Of a stretch of DNA of 52,968 bases, positions 42,778 through 51,121 are shown one piece after another. The stretch comes from an uncultured Veillonellaceae bacterium (GTDB lineage Bacteria; Bacillota; Negativicutes; Selenomonadales; Selenomonadaceae): NCBI GenBank assembly GCA_902773295.1, contig CACYDT010000018.1, forward strand, positions 1 through 52,968, written 5' to 3'. A program made the translations under genes and the position numbers. Position 1 is the stretch's first letter. Every line of letters starts with the position of its first letter. A model generated the notes under the pieces. It made no database searches. It worked only from the letters and a program-made list of their open reading frames with translations, and had not been told where the DNA came from.

Positions 42778-44459
42778 AGAATATGGATTTTTCTGATTTC
42801 CTGCCTTCCGGGGCAGGGCGTATCGTGCATTTCGGCTGCAGGGACGGGAAGACAGCCACTCATTTCCGCCGCATCCGGCCGGAGGTTTCCTATACGGGTG
42901 TTGCGGAGGATCTGCCGGAGGAGGAGATTCCCGGCGTGGATTCCCTTCTTTCGGGGATGCCGGAAGAGGCGGGGGAATCCCTTCTTTCGGGGGCGGACTG
43001 CATCATCTACGAGGGCACGGCTCTTTCCGGCCTGACGCCGGAGCTTCTGGAGCGCCATGCGGCCTGTCTCCCGCCGGGGGGGCAGATGGTGATGGTTCTG
43101 GGGAATCCCGCCTATCTGGGGCATTTCCTCGCGGCTCTTTCGGGGAAGGGGCTTCCCGATGATTTGGATGTGACACTGCCGGGGCTGCAGGAAATGCTGG
43201 CGGAGGCGGGACTGGAAGCCTGCCAGGTGCGCAGGCTGCTCTCCCGGGAGGACGAGAGCCTCTGGGCAGAGCCTGCCATACAGGAACTTCTGCAGGCCGC
43301 AGTGGCATGTCAGAGAGGGCAGGGGGCAGAGGATGCGGATCCCCGCGCTGTGGGCTATCTCGTGCGCGCAGCCAGGAAGGAGGAGGTCCGTCCCCTGCTG
43401 ATCCACAGTGTCCTGGGGGAGGCTCTCGTGACGGCGCGGGTGCGCCTGCTGGAGCCGCAGGCTTTCTGCGCGACGGAGCCTGGGGTCCGCTGCGGCCATT
43501 CGAGGCGGGGGGAGGCGCTGCCCCTGGCGGATATGGGCAAGTCCTTCGAGAGGAAGCTCCTCATCCGGCAGCGTATGAACTTCCATACGCTGGAGGAAGC
43601 AAGACGGCAGATACAGTTCCTGAGGAAGCATGGTTTCCTTATTCTCTTTGAGTTGGACGATAACCCTGTTCGGTGGCTGGAAGACTACGAGGAAACGGAT
43701 TGGATGGATTTCCGCGGGAGCCATGCCTGCCAGGTATCCACCCCGGCGTTGGCGGAGGTGGTCCGACAGTACAATCCCCATGTGAAGGTCTTCCGAAATG
43801 AGCTTCGGGAACTGCCGCCGCCACGGGAATATCGGGAGGATGTCCCTGTGACCGTGTTCTTCGGCGCATTGAACCGTGAGGAGGACTGGAAGGATATCCT
43901 GCCGGCCATCAATGAGACGGCGAAGAAATACGGGGCGGGGCTTCGGTTCCGCGTACTGGCGGACAAGGCATTTTTTGCGGCGCTTGAGACGGAGCATAAG
44001 GAGTTCGTGGGGGATGAAGGCTTCTGCAACGGAGTGTTTGTGCCCTATCCCATCTATTGCTCTGCCCTGCACTCGGCGGATATCTCTCTGCTGCCCCTCC
44101 GTGACACGGAGTTCAACCGCATGAAGTCGGATCTGAAGTTCATCGAGAGCGCGGGCCATGGCGCGGCAGTCCTGGCCTCCCCCACGGTATACGGGGAATC
44201 GGTCCGGGACGGCGAGACGGGGTTCCTCTACCGGAACTCCGGGGAATTCGCGGAGCGGCTGCGGCTTCTCGTGGAGAACCGTTCCAAGCGGCTGGAGATA
44301 GCAGAGGCGGCGTATCGCTATGTGGAGCAGGAGAGGCTCCTTTCCCGGCATTACGGGGAGCGCCTGGCATGGTACGGAGAGCTTCTTGACCGTCGGGAGG
44401 AACTGGATCGGGAGCTTCTTGCACGCATGGCAGGGGCTTCGGAACAGAATAATGATTGA
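42774..44459 (+). CDS. Glycosyltransferase with N-terminal methyltransferase-like domain
   Basis: This 561-aa protein has residues 1-~190 that look like a degenerate SAM-methyltransferase fold (IVHFGCRDGKTATHFR in the place of motif I, LPPGGQMVMVLG later). The usual E/D-x-G-x-G-x-G is not intact. The second half is a GT-B type domain with FLILFELDDNPVRWLED, VTVFFGALNREEDWKDIL and the donor-site stretch RMKSDLKFIESAGHGAAVLAS, followed by GETGFLYRNSGEFAERL. It is coupled by ATGA to the upstream GT4. Two sugar-acting proteins between an RTX protein and its exporter suggest protein glycosylation; this is inference. Confidence 0.78.
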   Translation: MKNMDFSDFLPSGAGRIVHFGCRDGKTATHFRRIRPEVSYTGVAEDLPEEEIPGVDSLLSGMPEEAGESLLSGADCIIYEGTALSGLTPELLERHAACLPPGGQMVMVLGNPAYLGHFLAALSGKGLPDDLDVTLPGLQEMLAEAGLEACQVRRLLSREDESLWAEPAIQELLQAAVACQRGQGAEDADPRAVGYLVRAARKEEVRPLLIHSVLGEALVTARVRLLEPQAFCATEPGVRCGHSRRGEALPLADMGKSFERKLLIRQRMNFHTLEEARRQIQFLRKHGFLILFELDDNPVRWLEDYEETDWMDFRGSHACQVSTPALAEVVRQYNPHVKVFRNELRELPPPREYREDVPVTVFFGALNREEDWKDILPAINETAKKYGAGLRFRVLADKAFFAALETEHKEFVGDEGFCNGVFVPYPIYCSALHSADISLLPLRDTEFNRMKSDLKFIESAGHGAAVLASPTVYGESVRDGETGFLYRNSGEFAERLRLLVENRSKRLEIAEAAYRYVEQERLLSRHYGERLAWYGELLDRREELDRELLARMAGASEQNND

Positions 44460-44475
44460 CTTTTTGACTTTTCCC

Positions 44476-44504
44476 TTGCTTTTTCCGTGGAAATTTGGCA
44501 TAAT
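44476..44504 (+). promoter_or_regulatory. Promoter of the type I secretion operon
   Basis: TTGCTT (44476-44481), 17 bp, then CATAAT (44499-44504) with TGG in front. The -35 is weak and the -10 good. It lies in the 149-bp gap before the first ABC transporter gene, and no terminator is visible between the glycosyltransferase and this point. Confidence 0.55.
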
Positions 44505-44529
44505 GAAGGACATGCGGGTTTCCACGGAA
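44483..44529. promoter_or_regulatory. Candidate operator: perfect 11-bp inverted repeat around the -10 box
   Basis: TTCCGTGGAAA (44483-44493) and TTTCCACGGAA (44519-44529) are perfect inverted repeats 25 bp apart. The left arm lies in the -35/-10 spacer, and the right arm just downstream of the expected start. Placement around the -10 suits a repressor with two half-sites. As RNA only the right arm would be present, so an attenuator is unlikely. Confidence 0.5.
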
Positions 44530-44608
44530 TCTCGCAGGAATCATTCTTTCATATTTATATAGATTATGGGAGCAGGGGAGGTCTGTTCTCTGTATAGGAG
44601 ACTGATGT

Positions 44609-46744
44609 ATGGCAGAAAAGAATAGTTTGGCAGGGTACACGGCCCTGCGATCGGTGGTGGCTGCCCTTCGGCAGTTTGGGTGCGCCGTGGATGAGGATAC
44701 CTTCATCCAGGCGAACCGCTCCCTGCGGGACACGGAGATGAACTGGGACAAGCTCATAGAGGCATTGAAGCCCTACAAGTACCGCGGAACGATCCTGACG
44801 CCCTCGCCGGAGGAACTCAAGACCGTTCCCGTCCCGGCGGTGGTGGGCTTCAAGAACGGCAAGTTCGGCATGATGGGAGTGAACACGGACGAATCCGTGT
44901 TCTTCCTGGATCCGGAGCAGGAGAAATCGGTGGCGATGCCCACCTCGGTCTTCCTTCAGATCTGGTCCGGCAAGGTGCTGACCCTCCATCCCAAGATTAC
45001 GTTGCAGGAGATCATCAAGAGGTACAACCTGGAATGGTTCTACTCGGTGATCCTGCACTACAAGAAGTATTTCGGCGAGGTCCTGCTGGCCTCTCTGTTT
45101 TTGCAGAGCATGGGCATCCTGCTCCCGCTCTTCACCCAGGTGGTGGTCGACAAGGTCATCGACAACCAGGGCATGTCCACCCTCACGGTGCTGGGGGTCT
45201 CCATGGCGATCCTTGCCGTTGTGCAGGCGAGCTTGAACGGGGCGAGAACCTATGTGATGAACTTCACGACGACGAAGCTGGATGCCATCCTGGGCACACG
45301 CATCTTCCGGCATCTCATTTCCCTTCCGGCACCCTATTACGAGCATCGGAAGGTCGGCGAGACCATGATGCGGGTGAATTTCACGAGCGGTATCCGGGAG
45401 TTCCTGACAGGCCAGACGATGACCGTCCTGCTGGATGTCCTCTTTTCCGTGGTTTTCGTGGCGGTCATGTTCTACTACAGCGTCACATTGACCCTCATCA
45501 CCCTCGTGATTGTGCCTCTCTTCACCGTTCAGGCGCTCTGGGCGATGCCGATTTTCTGGAAGAAGCTGATGGCGTCCATGGGTGCCATGATGGCACGGAG
45601 GAATTTCCTCGTGGAGGCCGTCACGGGCATGCAGACGGTGAAGGCGCTGGCCATCGAGCCGCAGTTCATCCGCAAATGGGAGAAGCTTGTGGGCCGGCAT
45701 ATCGGACTTACCTTTGAGATGGATGCTTTCAACCTCGTGGTCTCCAGCGGCAGCCAGGTCATCCAGACCATATCGACCTTGGTGATTCTCTGGTTCGGCG
45801 GCTACATGGTCATGCGTGGGGAGTTCACCTTGGGCCAGCTCATCGCCTATCAGATGATTGCGGGCCAGGCGACGCGCCCCCTCATTGAGCTATTCACCAT
45901 GTGGCCCCAGGTGCAGCAGATGGTCATGGGTCTCCACATGATCGGCGATATCATCCATTCCCGCATCGAGCCGGTGCTGCGCCCTAGCCCTGCAGGGCTT
46001 CTGGTGCTCCGGGGGGATATCGAGGTGAAGGATGTTTCCTTCCGCTACCGTCTGGATCTTCCCCCTGCCATCGACCATGTGAGCTTCTCCATCAAGGCGG
46101 GGGAGAAGATCGGCATCGTGGGGAGGTCCGGTTCGGGCAAGTCCACCATGGCGAGCCTCATCCAGAAGATCTATTTCCCGGACTCGGGGCAGATCACGAT
46201 TGACGGCACGGATCTCCGGGAGGCGGACTATCCTTGGCTGCGCCATCAGATGGGCGTGGTCATGCAGGACAATTACCTCTTTGACGGAAGCGTCCGGGAC
46301 AATATCGCGGCGGGGAAGCCGGCGGCGCCCATGGCAGAGGTCATACGGGCAGCACAGCTGGCCGGTGCCCATGAGTTCATCCTGGAGCTGGACGAAGGGT
46401 ATGATACGAAGGTGGGCGAGCGCGGCGCAGGTCTCTCCGGGGGTCAGCGGCAGCGCATTGCCATCGCCCGCGCCCTCATGACGGATCCCAGGGTCCTCAT
46501 CTTTGACGAGGCGACCAGTGCTCTGGACTATGAGTCGGAGCGCATTGTCATGAAGAATCTGGAGCGTATTGCCGGCGATCGCACGATGATCATCATTGCC
46601 CATCGCATGGTGACGGTGGAGAAATGCGACCGCATCATCGTCATGGATCACGGGCATGTGGCGGAGCAGGGCACGCATCAGGAGCTCATGGCTCTGGGAG
46701 GCATCTATAAGAATCTGTATGAAATGCAAGAGGTAGGAGCATGA
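44609..46744 (+). CDS. Type I secretion ABC transporter 1 (HlyB-type, inactive C39-like domain)
   Basis: This 711-aa inner-membrane exporter ATPase has an N-terminal ~130-residue C39-like domain without the catalytic Cys and His (ALRSVVAALRQFGC.., NGKFGMMGV), so it should bind and not cleave its substrate, as HlyB does. Six membrane helices follow (~150-440). The ATPase has Walker A GRSGSGKST (505-513), Q-loop MQDNYLFDG, signature LSGGQRQR, Walker B VLIFDEATSALD and switch His in IIAHRMV. AGGAG eight bases before ATG 44609 sets the start. It overlaps the hlyD gene by four bases. The RTX proteins on either side are the obvious substrates. Confidence 0.93.
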   Translation: MAEKNSLAGYTALRSVVAALRQFGCAVDEDTFIQANRSLRDTEMNWDKLIEALKPYKYRGTILTPSPEELKTVPVPAVVGFKNGKFGMMGVNTDESVFFLDPEQEKSVAMPTSVFLQIWSGKVLTLHPKITLQEIIKRYNLEWFYSVILHYKKYFGEVLLASLFLQSMGILLPLFTQVVVDKVIDNQGMSTLTVLGVSMAILAVVQASLNGARTYVMNFTTTKLDAILGTRIFRHLISLPAPYYEHRKVGETMMRVNFTSGIREFLTGQTMTVLLDVLFSVVFVAVMFYYSVTLTLITLVIVPLFTVQALWAMPIFWKKLMASMGAMMARRNFLVEAVTGMQTVKALAIEPQFIRKWEKLVGRHIGLTFEMDAFNLVVSSGSQVIQTISTLVILWFGGYMVMRGEFTLGQLIAYQMIAGQATRPLIELFTMWPQVQQMVMGLHMIGDIIHSRIEPVLRPSPAGLLVLRGDIEVKDVSFRYRLDLPPAIDHVSFSIKAGEKIGIVGRSGSGKSTMASLIQKIYFPDSGQITIDGTDLREADYPWLRHQMGVVMQDNYLFDGSVRDNIAAGKPAAPMAEVIRAAQLAGAHEFILELDEGYDTKVGERGAGLSGGQRQRIAIARALMTDPRVLIFDEATSALDYESERIVMKNLERIAGDRTMIIIAHRMVTVEKCDRIIVMDHGHVAEQGTHQELMALGGIYKNLYEMQEVGA

Positions 46745-48087
46745 AGATAACGGAACTTTGGAGAAAATTCATTGATGGGGACAAGGACAAGCAGGAAACC
46801 GAGTTCCTTGCCTCCATCCTGGAAGTGACGGAGACGCCTCCTTCTCCTGTGGGGCGCATGGTACTCTGGACAATCGTATTGCTCATTGTCGTGGCGGGGA
46901 TCTGGCTCTTCGTGGGCGAGGTGGACGAAGTCGCGGTGGCCCGCGGCAAGGTCATCCCCGTGGGCAATGTGAAGATGGTCCAGTCCCCCAACAAGGGGGT
47001 CATCAAGGAGCTTTATGTGAAGGAAGGGGATTTCGTGGAGCAGGGGCAGACGCTTCTCCTGCTGGACACGACGAAGACCCAGGCGGATGTGGACCAGCTC
47101 AGGAAGCAGGTGGCCTACTACGATATGACGGTGAAGCGCCTGCAGGCGGAGATGAATGACGAGCCTTTCGTGCCGCCGGTTTCCGAGGATCTCGACAAGA
47201 AGGACGTGGAGTCCCAGCAGGCTCTCTACCAGAGCCGCCGGGTGAAGCTGGCGGCAGACCAGCAGAAGAATGCGGCGGCGATTGCCCAGGAGCAGGCGGC
47301 CATTCAGTCCGCCATGGCAACCCAGCAGAAGTTCGTGTCTATGCTGGCGGTGGCCAAGGAGAAGGAAGCCCGCCTGGAGGATCTCTACAAGACGGATGCG
47401 GTGTCCTACTTCCAGCTTCTGGAAGCCCGCCAGACCCGTGTGGAGTACCAGAAGAGCGCGGAGGCCGTGACGGAGGAGATCGCGAAGGAGAGGGCGAAGC
47501 TCGCCGAGGCCATGGACAACCAGGCGACGACGGATTCTGCCTACCGGCAGGAGACCATGACTCAGCTCGTGGAGGCCAAGAAGCAGCTCAATACCCATCA
47601 GGAAGAGCTCACGAAGGCCACGGAGACGAATGCCCAGTCCATCATCACGGCTCCGGTGTCGGGGCGCATCAACCAGCTTGCCGTGCATACGGTGGGCGGC
47701 GTTGTCTCGGAGGCGCAGTCCCTCATGATGGTGGTTCCGGAGGATGCTGTCATGGAGATTGAGGTCTATGCGGACAACAAGGACATCGGATTCATCGAGG
47801 TGGGGCAGGCGGCTGAGGTGAAGGTGGAGACCTTCAATTTCCAGAAGTTCGGCATGGTGAATGCCGAGGTGACGGAGATCAGCCCGGATGCCATCGATGA
47901 TGCGAAGGACAAGGACAAGGACAAGAAGTACCGCCTCTATCTTTCCGCAGAGAAGGATGACAGCGGCATTACCATCCAGCCGGGCATGAACGTGACGGCA
48001 GAGATCAAGATCAAGAAGAAGCGCATCATCGATTTCTTCCTCGACCCCTTCCGCCAGTACCAGGATGAAGCTTTGAGGGAGAGATGA
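46741..48087 (+). CDS. HlyD-type membrane fusion protein
   Basis: This 448-aa periplasmic adaptor has a cytosolic N-terminus of ~40 residues, one membrane helix (LWTIVLLIVVAGIWLFV) and the lipoyl half-motif KMVQSPNKGVIKELYVKEGDFVEQGQ. A long coiled coil (~120-300, Gln/Ala/Lys-rich) is followed by the returning lipoyl half IITAPVSGRINQLAVHTVGGVV and a beta domain ending near MNVTAEIKIKKKRI. In type I secretion it links the ABC transporter to a TolC-type channel. No TolC gene is in the window. It is translationally coupled to both flanking transporters (4-bp overlap, then a 1-bp gap). Confidence 0.93.
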   Translation: MKITELWRKFIDGDKDKQETEFLASILEVTETPPSPVGRMVLWTIVLLIVVAGIWLFVGEVDEVAVARGKVIPVGNVKMVQSPNKGVIKELYVKEGDFVEQGQTLLLLDTTKTQADVDQLRKQVAYYDMTVKRLQAEMNDEPFVPPVSEDLDKKDVESQQALYQSRRVKLAADQQKNAAAIAQEQAAIQSAMATQQKFVSMLAVAKEKEARLEDLYKTDAVSYFQLLEARQTRVEYQKSAEAVTEEIAKERAKLAEAMDNQATTDSAYRQETMTQLVEAKKQLNTHQEELTKATETNAQSIITAPVSGRINQLAVHTVGGVVSEAQSLMMVVPEDAVMEIEVYADNKDIGFIEVGQAAEVKVETFNFQKFGMVNAEVTEISPDAIDDAKDKDKDKKYRLYLSAEKDDSGITIQPGMNVTAEIKIKKKRIIDFFLDPFRQYQDEALRER

Positions 48088-48088
48088 T

Positions 48089-50212
48089 ATGGCGAATATA
48101 GATACAGCCCTGGCCTGCCTCGTGCAGATCGCGGGCCATTTCTCCATCCCGGCGGACTACCGGCAGCTGGAACGGGCCTATGTGGTGGATGCCAATGCCG
48201 TGGATACGGTGACGCTCCTGAGGGCTACGAGGGAGATCGGCCTCAAGGCGCGGAAGTTCGAAGGGGTGGACGCGGCAAGGCTCGTGCAGATGCCCATGCC
48301 GGCGGTGTGCCGCATGGAGCAGGGCAATTATGTGGTGGTTCTGGGGGGCAACGAGGAGCAGGTGGCGATCTTCGACCCCCTCCATCCGGAGGGCCGTCTG
48401 GCGGTCAAGCGGGAGTCGTTCCAGAAGCTTTGGTCGGGGGAGGTTGTCCTCTTCACGAAGCGGTTCCACGTGGAGAAACTGACGGACAAGGTGGAGGGCT
48501 TCGGCTTTTCCTGGTTCATCCCGGTGGTGATGAAGTACAAGACGCTTTTGCTGAAGGTGCTTTTCATCTCGCTTTTGCTGCAGCTTTTCGGCCTCTTGAC
48601 GCCGCTGTTTACTCAGTTCATCATTGACATGGTGCTCATCCATCACAGCCTGAGCACCATGGATGTGCTCATCATCGGCATGATTGGTGTAGCGCTCTTC
48701 AACAACTGGATGCTGGCGCTCCGGTCCTATCTTTTCGTCAATACGACGAACAAGATCGACGTGGTGCTTTCCTCTCATCTGTTCCGCAAGATTTCGGAGC
48801 TTCCCGTGAAGTATTTCGACAAGTGGCAGGTGGGCGACGTGGTGTCCCGCATGAACGAGCTGGATACGATCCGGGGCTTCCTGACGGGCTCGGCTCTGAC
48901 GGTTGTGCTGGATGTCGTGTTCGCCATTGTCTACATTGTGGTCATGTTCATCTACAGCGATCAGCTCAGCTATATCGTCTGGGTGACCATTCCCATCTAT
49001 GTACTCCTGAATGCCTTCATTGCGCCGATTTACAAGCGGCGTATCAATGAGAGGTTCCTTCTGGGGGCGGAGCAGCAGTCCTTCCTCATCGAGACGGTGA
49101 CGGGCGTCCGCACGGTGAAGACCATGGGCATGGAGCATAGCTTCGTGGAGCGCTATGAGGAAGTCCTCTCCCGTTTTCTGAAGAGCGCCCTCGGGGTGCT
49201 CAACGTGGCGAATGCGGCGGGGAGCATCGGCATGTTCCTGCAGCAGGCGTTCAACCTGGCAATTCTCTGGATCGGTGCCTACAATGTCATGGACGGGAAG
49301 CTCTCCGTCGGTGAGCTCATTGCCTTCCAGATGCTGGCGGGGCAGGTCATTGCGCCGATCCTGCGGCTGGTGAATATGTGGCAGCAGTTCCAGGGGGTCC
49401 GCGTCTCCATGAGCCGTCTCGGCGATATCATGAACGAGAAGAGCGAGCCGGCCTTCAATCCGAACCGCACGACGCTTCCCAGCCTCAAGGGGGAGATCAT
49501 CTTCGACGATGTGAATTTCCGCTACAAGGCAGACAGCAAGAATGTGCTCTCGGATGTGAAGCTCCGCATTCCGGCGGGGGCAAGGGTCGGTATCGTGGGC
49601 CATTCCGGCTGCGGCAAGTCCACGCTCACGAAGCTCATCCAGAGGCTCTATGTGCCGGACAGCGGCCGCGTGCTCATCGACGGCGTGGACATCTCCCAGG
49701 TGGAGACGGCGTGGCTGCGCCGCCAGATCGGCATCGTGCTGCAGGAGAATTTCCTCTTCGCGGGCACGATCAAGGAGAATATCTCCATTGCCATGCCGAA
49801 CATCGGGGATGAGGCTGTCATGACGGCGGCGGATCTGTCAGGCACGGATGAGTTCGTCCGGGAGATGCCCCATAAGTATGAGACGTTTGTCGGCGAGCGC
49901 GGCAGCCTCCTTTCGGGCGGCCAGCGGCAGAGGGTGTCCATCGCAAGGGCGCTCCTCCTCGACCCGCGCATCCTCATTCTCGATGAGGCCACGAGCGCAC
50001 TGGACACGGAGTCGGAGCAGCATATCCTGCAGAATCTGGATCGCATCGCGAAGGGCCGCACGACCATCATGATCGCCCACCGCCTTTCCACGGTGAAGGA
50101 TTGCGATTTCATCGTGGCTATGGACAAGGGCCGCATCATGGAGATCGGCACCCACAAGCAGCTCATGGAGCACAAGGGGTATTACTACCACCTCTATGCT
50201 TCGCAGGAGTGA
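48089..50212 (+). CDS. Type I secretion ABC transporter 2 (HlyB-type, inactive C39-like domain)
   Basis: This 707-aa protein has the same architecture as the first transporter. The N-terminal C39-like domain (ALACLVQIAGHFSIPAD, GNYVVVLGG) again lacks a recognisable Cys-His-Asp triad. About six helices follow. The ATPase has Walker A GHSGCGKST (504-512), Q-loop LQENFLFAG, signature LLSGGQRQR, Walker B ILILDEATSALD and switch His in MIAHRLST. Both ATPase sites look competent, so it is not a degenerate partner. It may form a heterodimer with transporter 1 or serve a different substrate through the shared HlyD. It is followed by a strong terminator. Confidence 0.93.
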   Translation: MANIDTALACLVQIAGHFSIPADYRQLERAYVVDANAVDTVTLLRATREIGLKARKFEGVDAARLVQMPMPAVCRMEQGNYVVVLGGNEEQVAIFDPLHPEGRLAVKRESFQKLWSGEVVLFTKRFHVEKLTDKVEGFGFSWFIPVVMKYKTLLLKVLFISLLLQLFGLLTPLFTQFIIDMVLIHHSLSTMDVLIIGMIGVALFNNWMLALRSYLFVNTTNKIDVVLSSHLFRKISELPVKYFDKWQVGDVVSRMNELDTIRGFLTGSALTVVLDVVFAIVYIVVMFIYSDQLSYIVWVTIPIYVLLNAFIAPIYKRRINERFLLGAEQQSFLIETVTGVRTVKTMGMEHSFVERYEEVLSRFLKSALGVLNVANAAGSIGMFLQQAFNLAILWIGAYNVMDGKLSVGELIAFQMLAGQVIAPILRLVNMWQQFQGVRVSMSRLGDIMNEKSEPAFNPNRTTLPSLKGEIIFDDVNFRYKADSKNVLSDVKLRIPAGARVGIVGHSGCGKSTLTKLIQRLYVPDSGRVLIDGVDISQVETAWLRRQIGIVLQENFLFAGTIKENISIAMPNIGDEAVMTAADLSGTDEFVREMPHKYETFVGERGSLLSGGQRQRVSIARALLLDPRILILDEATSALDTESEQHILQNLDRIAKGRTTIMIAHRLSTVKDCDFIVAMDKGRIMEIGTHKQLMEHKGYYYHLYASQE

Positions 50213-50223
50213 ACAGAAGAAAG

Positions 50224-50268
50224 AAGAGGCACCATCCCGGGAAGTTGGGATGGTGCCTCTTGTATTTT
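50224..50268 (+). terminator. Rho-independent terminator of the secretion operon
   Basis: AAGAGGCACCATCCC and GGGATGGTGCCTCTT pair perfectly over 15 bp around an 8-nt loop, then TGTATTTT. It closely resembles the hairpin at 50970-51008. Confidence 0.9.
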
Positions 50269-50342
50269 GGGGATGAGTACGATATGGATGTACAATGGTT
50301 TTTTTATAAAAGATAAAATCAGTATATTCCAAGGAATTGCTA

Positions 50343-50371
50343 TTTACAAATAAATTAGAATATGTTATCAT
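50343..50371 (+). promoter_or_regulatory. Promoter of the orphan 182-aa gene
   Basis: TTTACA (50343-50348), 17 bp, then TATCAT (50366-50371) with TGT in front. The surrounding 120 bp are notably A/T-rich compared with the genes on either side. The same TTTACA/17/extended -10 pattern drives the RTX surface-protein gene. Confidence 0.6.
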
Positions 50372-50414
50372 AAATACATAAGTTCAAAATACATATTCTA
50401 AAGGAGGAATGGAA

Positions 50415-50963
50415 ATGCAAGGACATGGGTTTGACGAGCTGGATATGATCGTGACGGGGTATAGCGAGCGGGGGATCTGCACGAGGATCTACTGGTCGGA
50501 TGGCAGCATGGAGGAGGCGCCCGTGAAGGTGGCGACGATGCTGAAGCGCATTGCGGCGGCATACGGGAAGACGCCCCAGTCGGTGCGGCATCATTGGCGG
50601 CAGGCTCATGCAATCCCGGGGGACGGGCGTTTCGGCAGGATGGCTGTCCTCCCCATCAGCCCCGGTGTCATGCTCATGCCGGTGAAGCTTCCGGAGAAGA
50701 TGGTGGGGCGGGATGCCTCCATCGGCTATGTGAATCTTGCCCAGCCGATCCGGATCCTTGAGGAGAAGGCGGAAAGCGGCGCGAGGAGCAGGATTCTCTT
50801 CCGGAACAACAGCCACGGACTTGCCACGGTCTGGACCTGCAGGACGCTTCGGAAGCATTGGACTGAGGCGCGGAGGTTCTGGCTGGAGGAGGAGCAGCGC
50901 CATGCGCTGGAGCGCGCCCGCACGGAACGGGCGAATGTGTACCTGAACTGGTACGAGAACTGA
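50415..50963 (+). CDS. Hypothetical 182-aa protein
   Basis: The protein starts MQGHGFDELDMIV and has no signal or membrane segment. The AAGGAGG site at 50401-50407 sits one base from ATG 50409 but seven from ATG 50415, so 50415 is preferred. The N-terminal ~55 residues (ICTRIYWSDGSMEEAPVKVATMLKRIAAAYG) and basic, Trp-containing middle and end (SVRHHWRQAH, VWTCRTLRKHW) suggest a small nucleic-acid-binding or regulatory protein. The layout with a late FRNNSHGLATVWTCRT faintly recalls ComK-type regulators, but I cannot support that. It is a single-gene unit between two similar hairpins, with its own promoter, inside the secretion locus. Confidence 0.7.
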   Translation: MQGHGFDELDMIVTGYSERGICTRIYWSDGSMEEAPVKVATMLKRIAAAYGKTPQSVRHHWRQAHAIPGDGRFGRMAVLPISPGVMLMPVKLPEKMVGRDASIGYVNLAQPIRILEEKAESGARSRILFRNNSHGLATVWTCRTLRKHWTEARRFWLEEEQRHALERARTERANVYLNWYEN

Positions 50964-50969
50964 AATCAA

Positions 50970-51008
50970 AAGAGGCGCTGTCCCTTTGGATGCGGGATGG
51001 CGCCTCTT
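50970..51008. terminator. Terminator-like hairpin after the orphan gene
   Basis: AAGAGGCGCTGTCCC pairs with GGGATGGCGCCTCTT around a 9-nt loop with two weak pairs. The following plus-strand sequence (GGTATTG) is a poor T-tract, while the minus strand has TTTTGATTT, so it may work in both directions. It shares most of its stem with the terminator at 50224-50268. Confidence 0.65.
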
Positions 51009-51012
51009 GGTA

Positions 51013-51041
51013 TTGCCGTGAAATTCTTTTCGTGGTAAAAT
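51013..51041 (+). promoter_or_regulatory. Promoter of the RTX metalloprotease
   Basis: TTGCCG (51013-51018), 17 bp, then TAAAAT (51036-51041) with TGG in front. It starts five bases after the terminator hairpin. A TTTTTTCTTTTTT run (~51072-51084) in the leader may affect folding or expression. Confidence 0.5.
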
Positions 51042-51121
51042 GGCATAGGATAGGAGAACGGAGATATCGCATTTTTTCTTTTTTGCAAGCACCGGAAATT
51101 CGGTATGTAGGAGTGATTCTT

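Noticed and set aside
44609-50212. Bacteriocin exporter with active C39 peptidase
   Set aside because: Both N-terminal domains lack the catalytic Cys/His set, no double-glycine leader peptide gene is nearby, and the adjacent cargo is RTX type.
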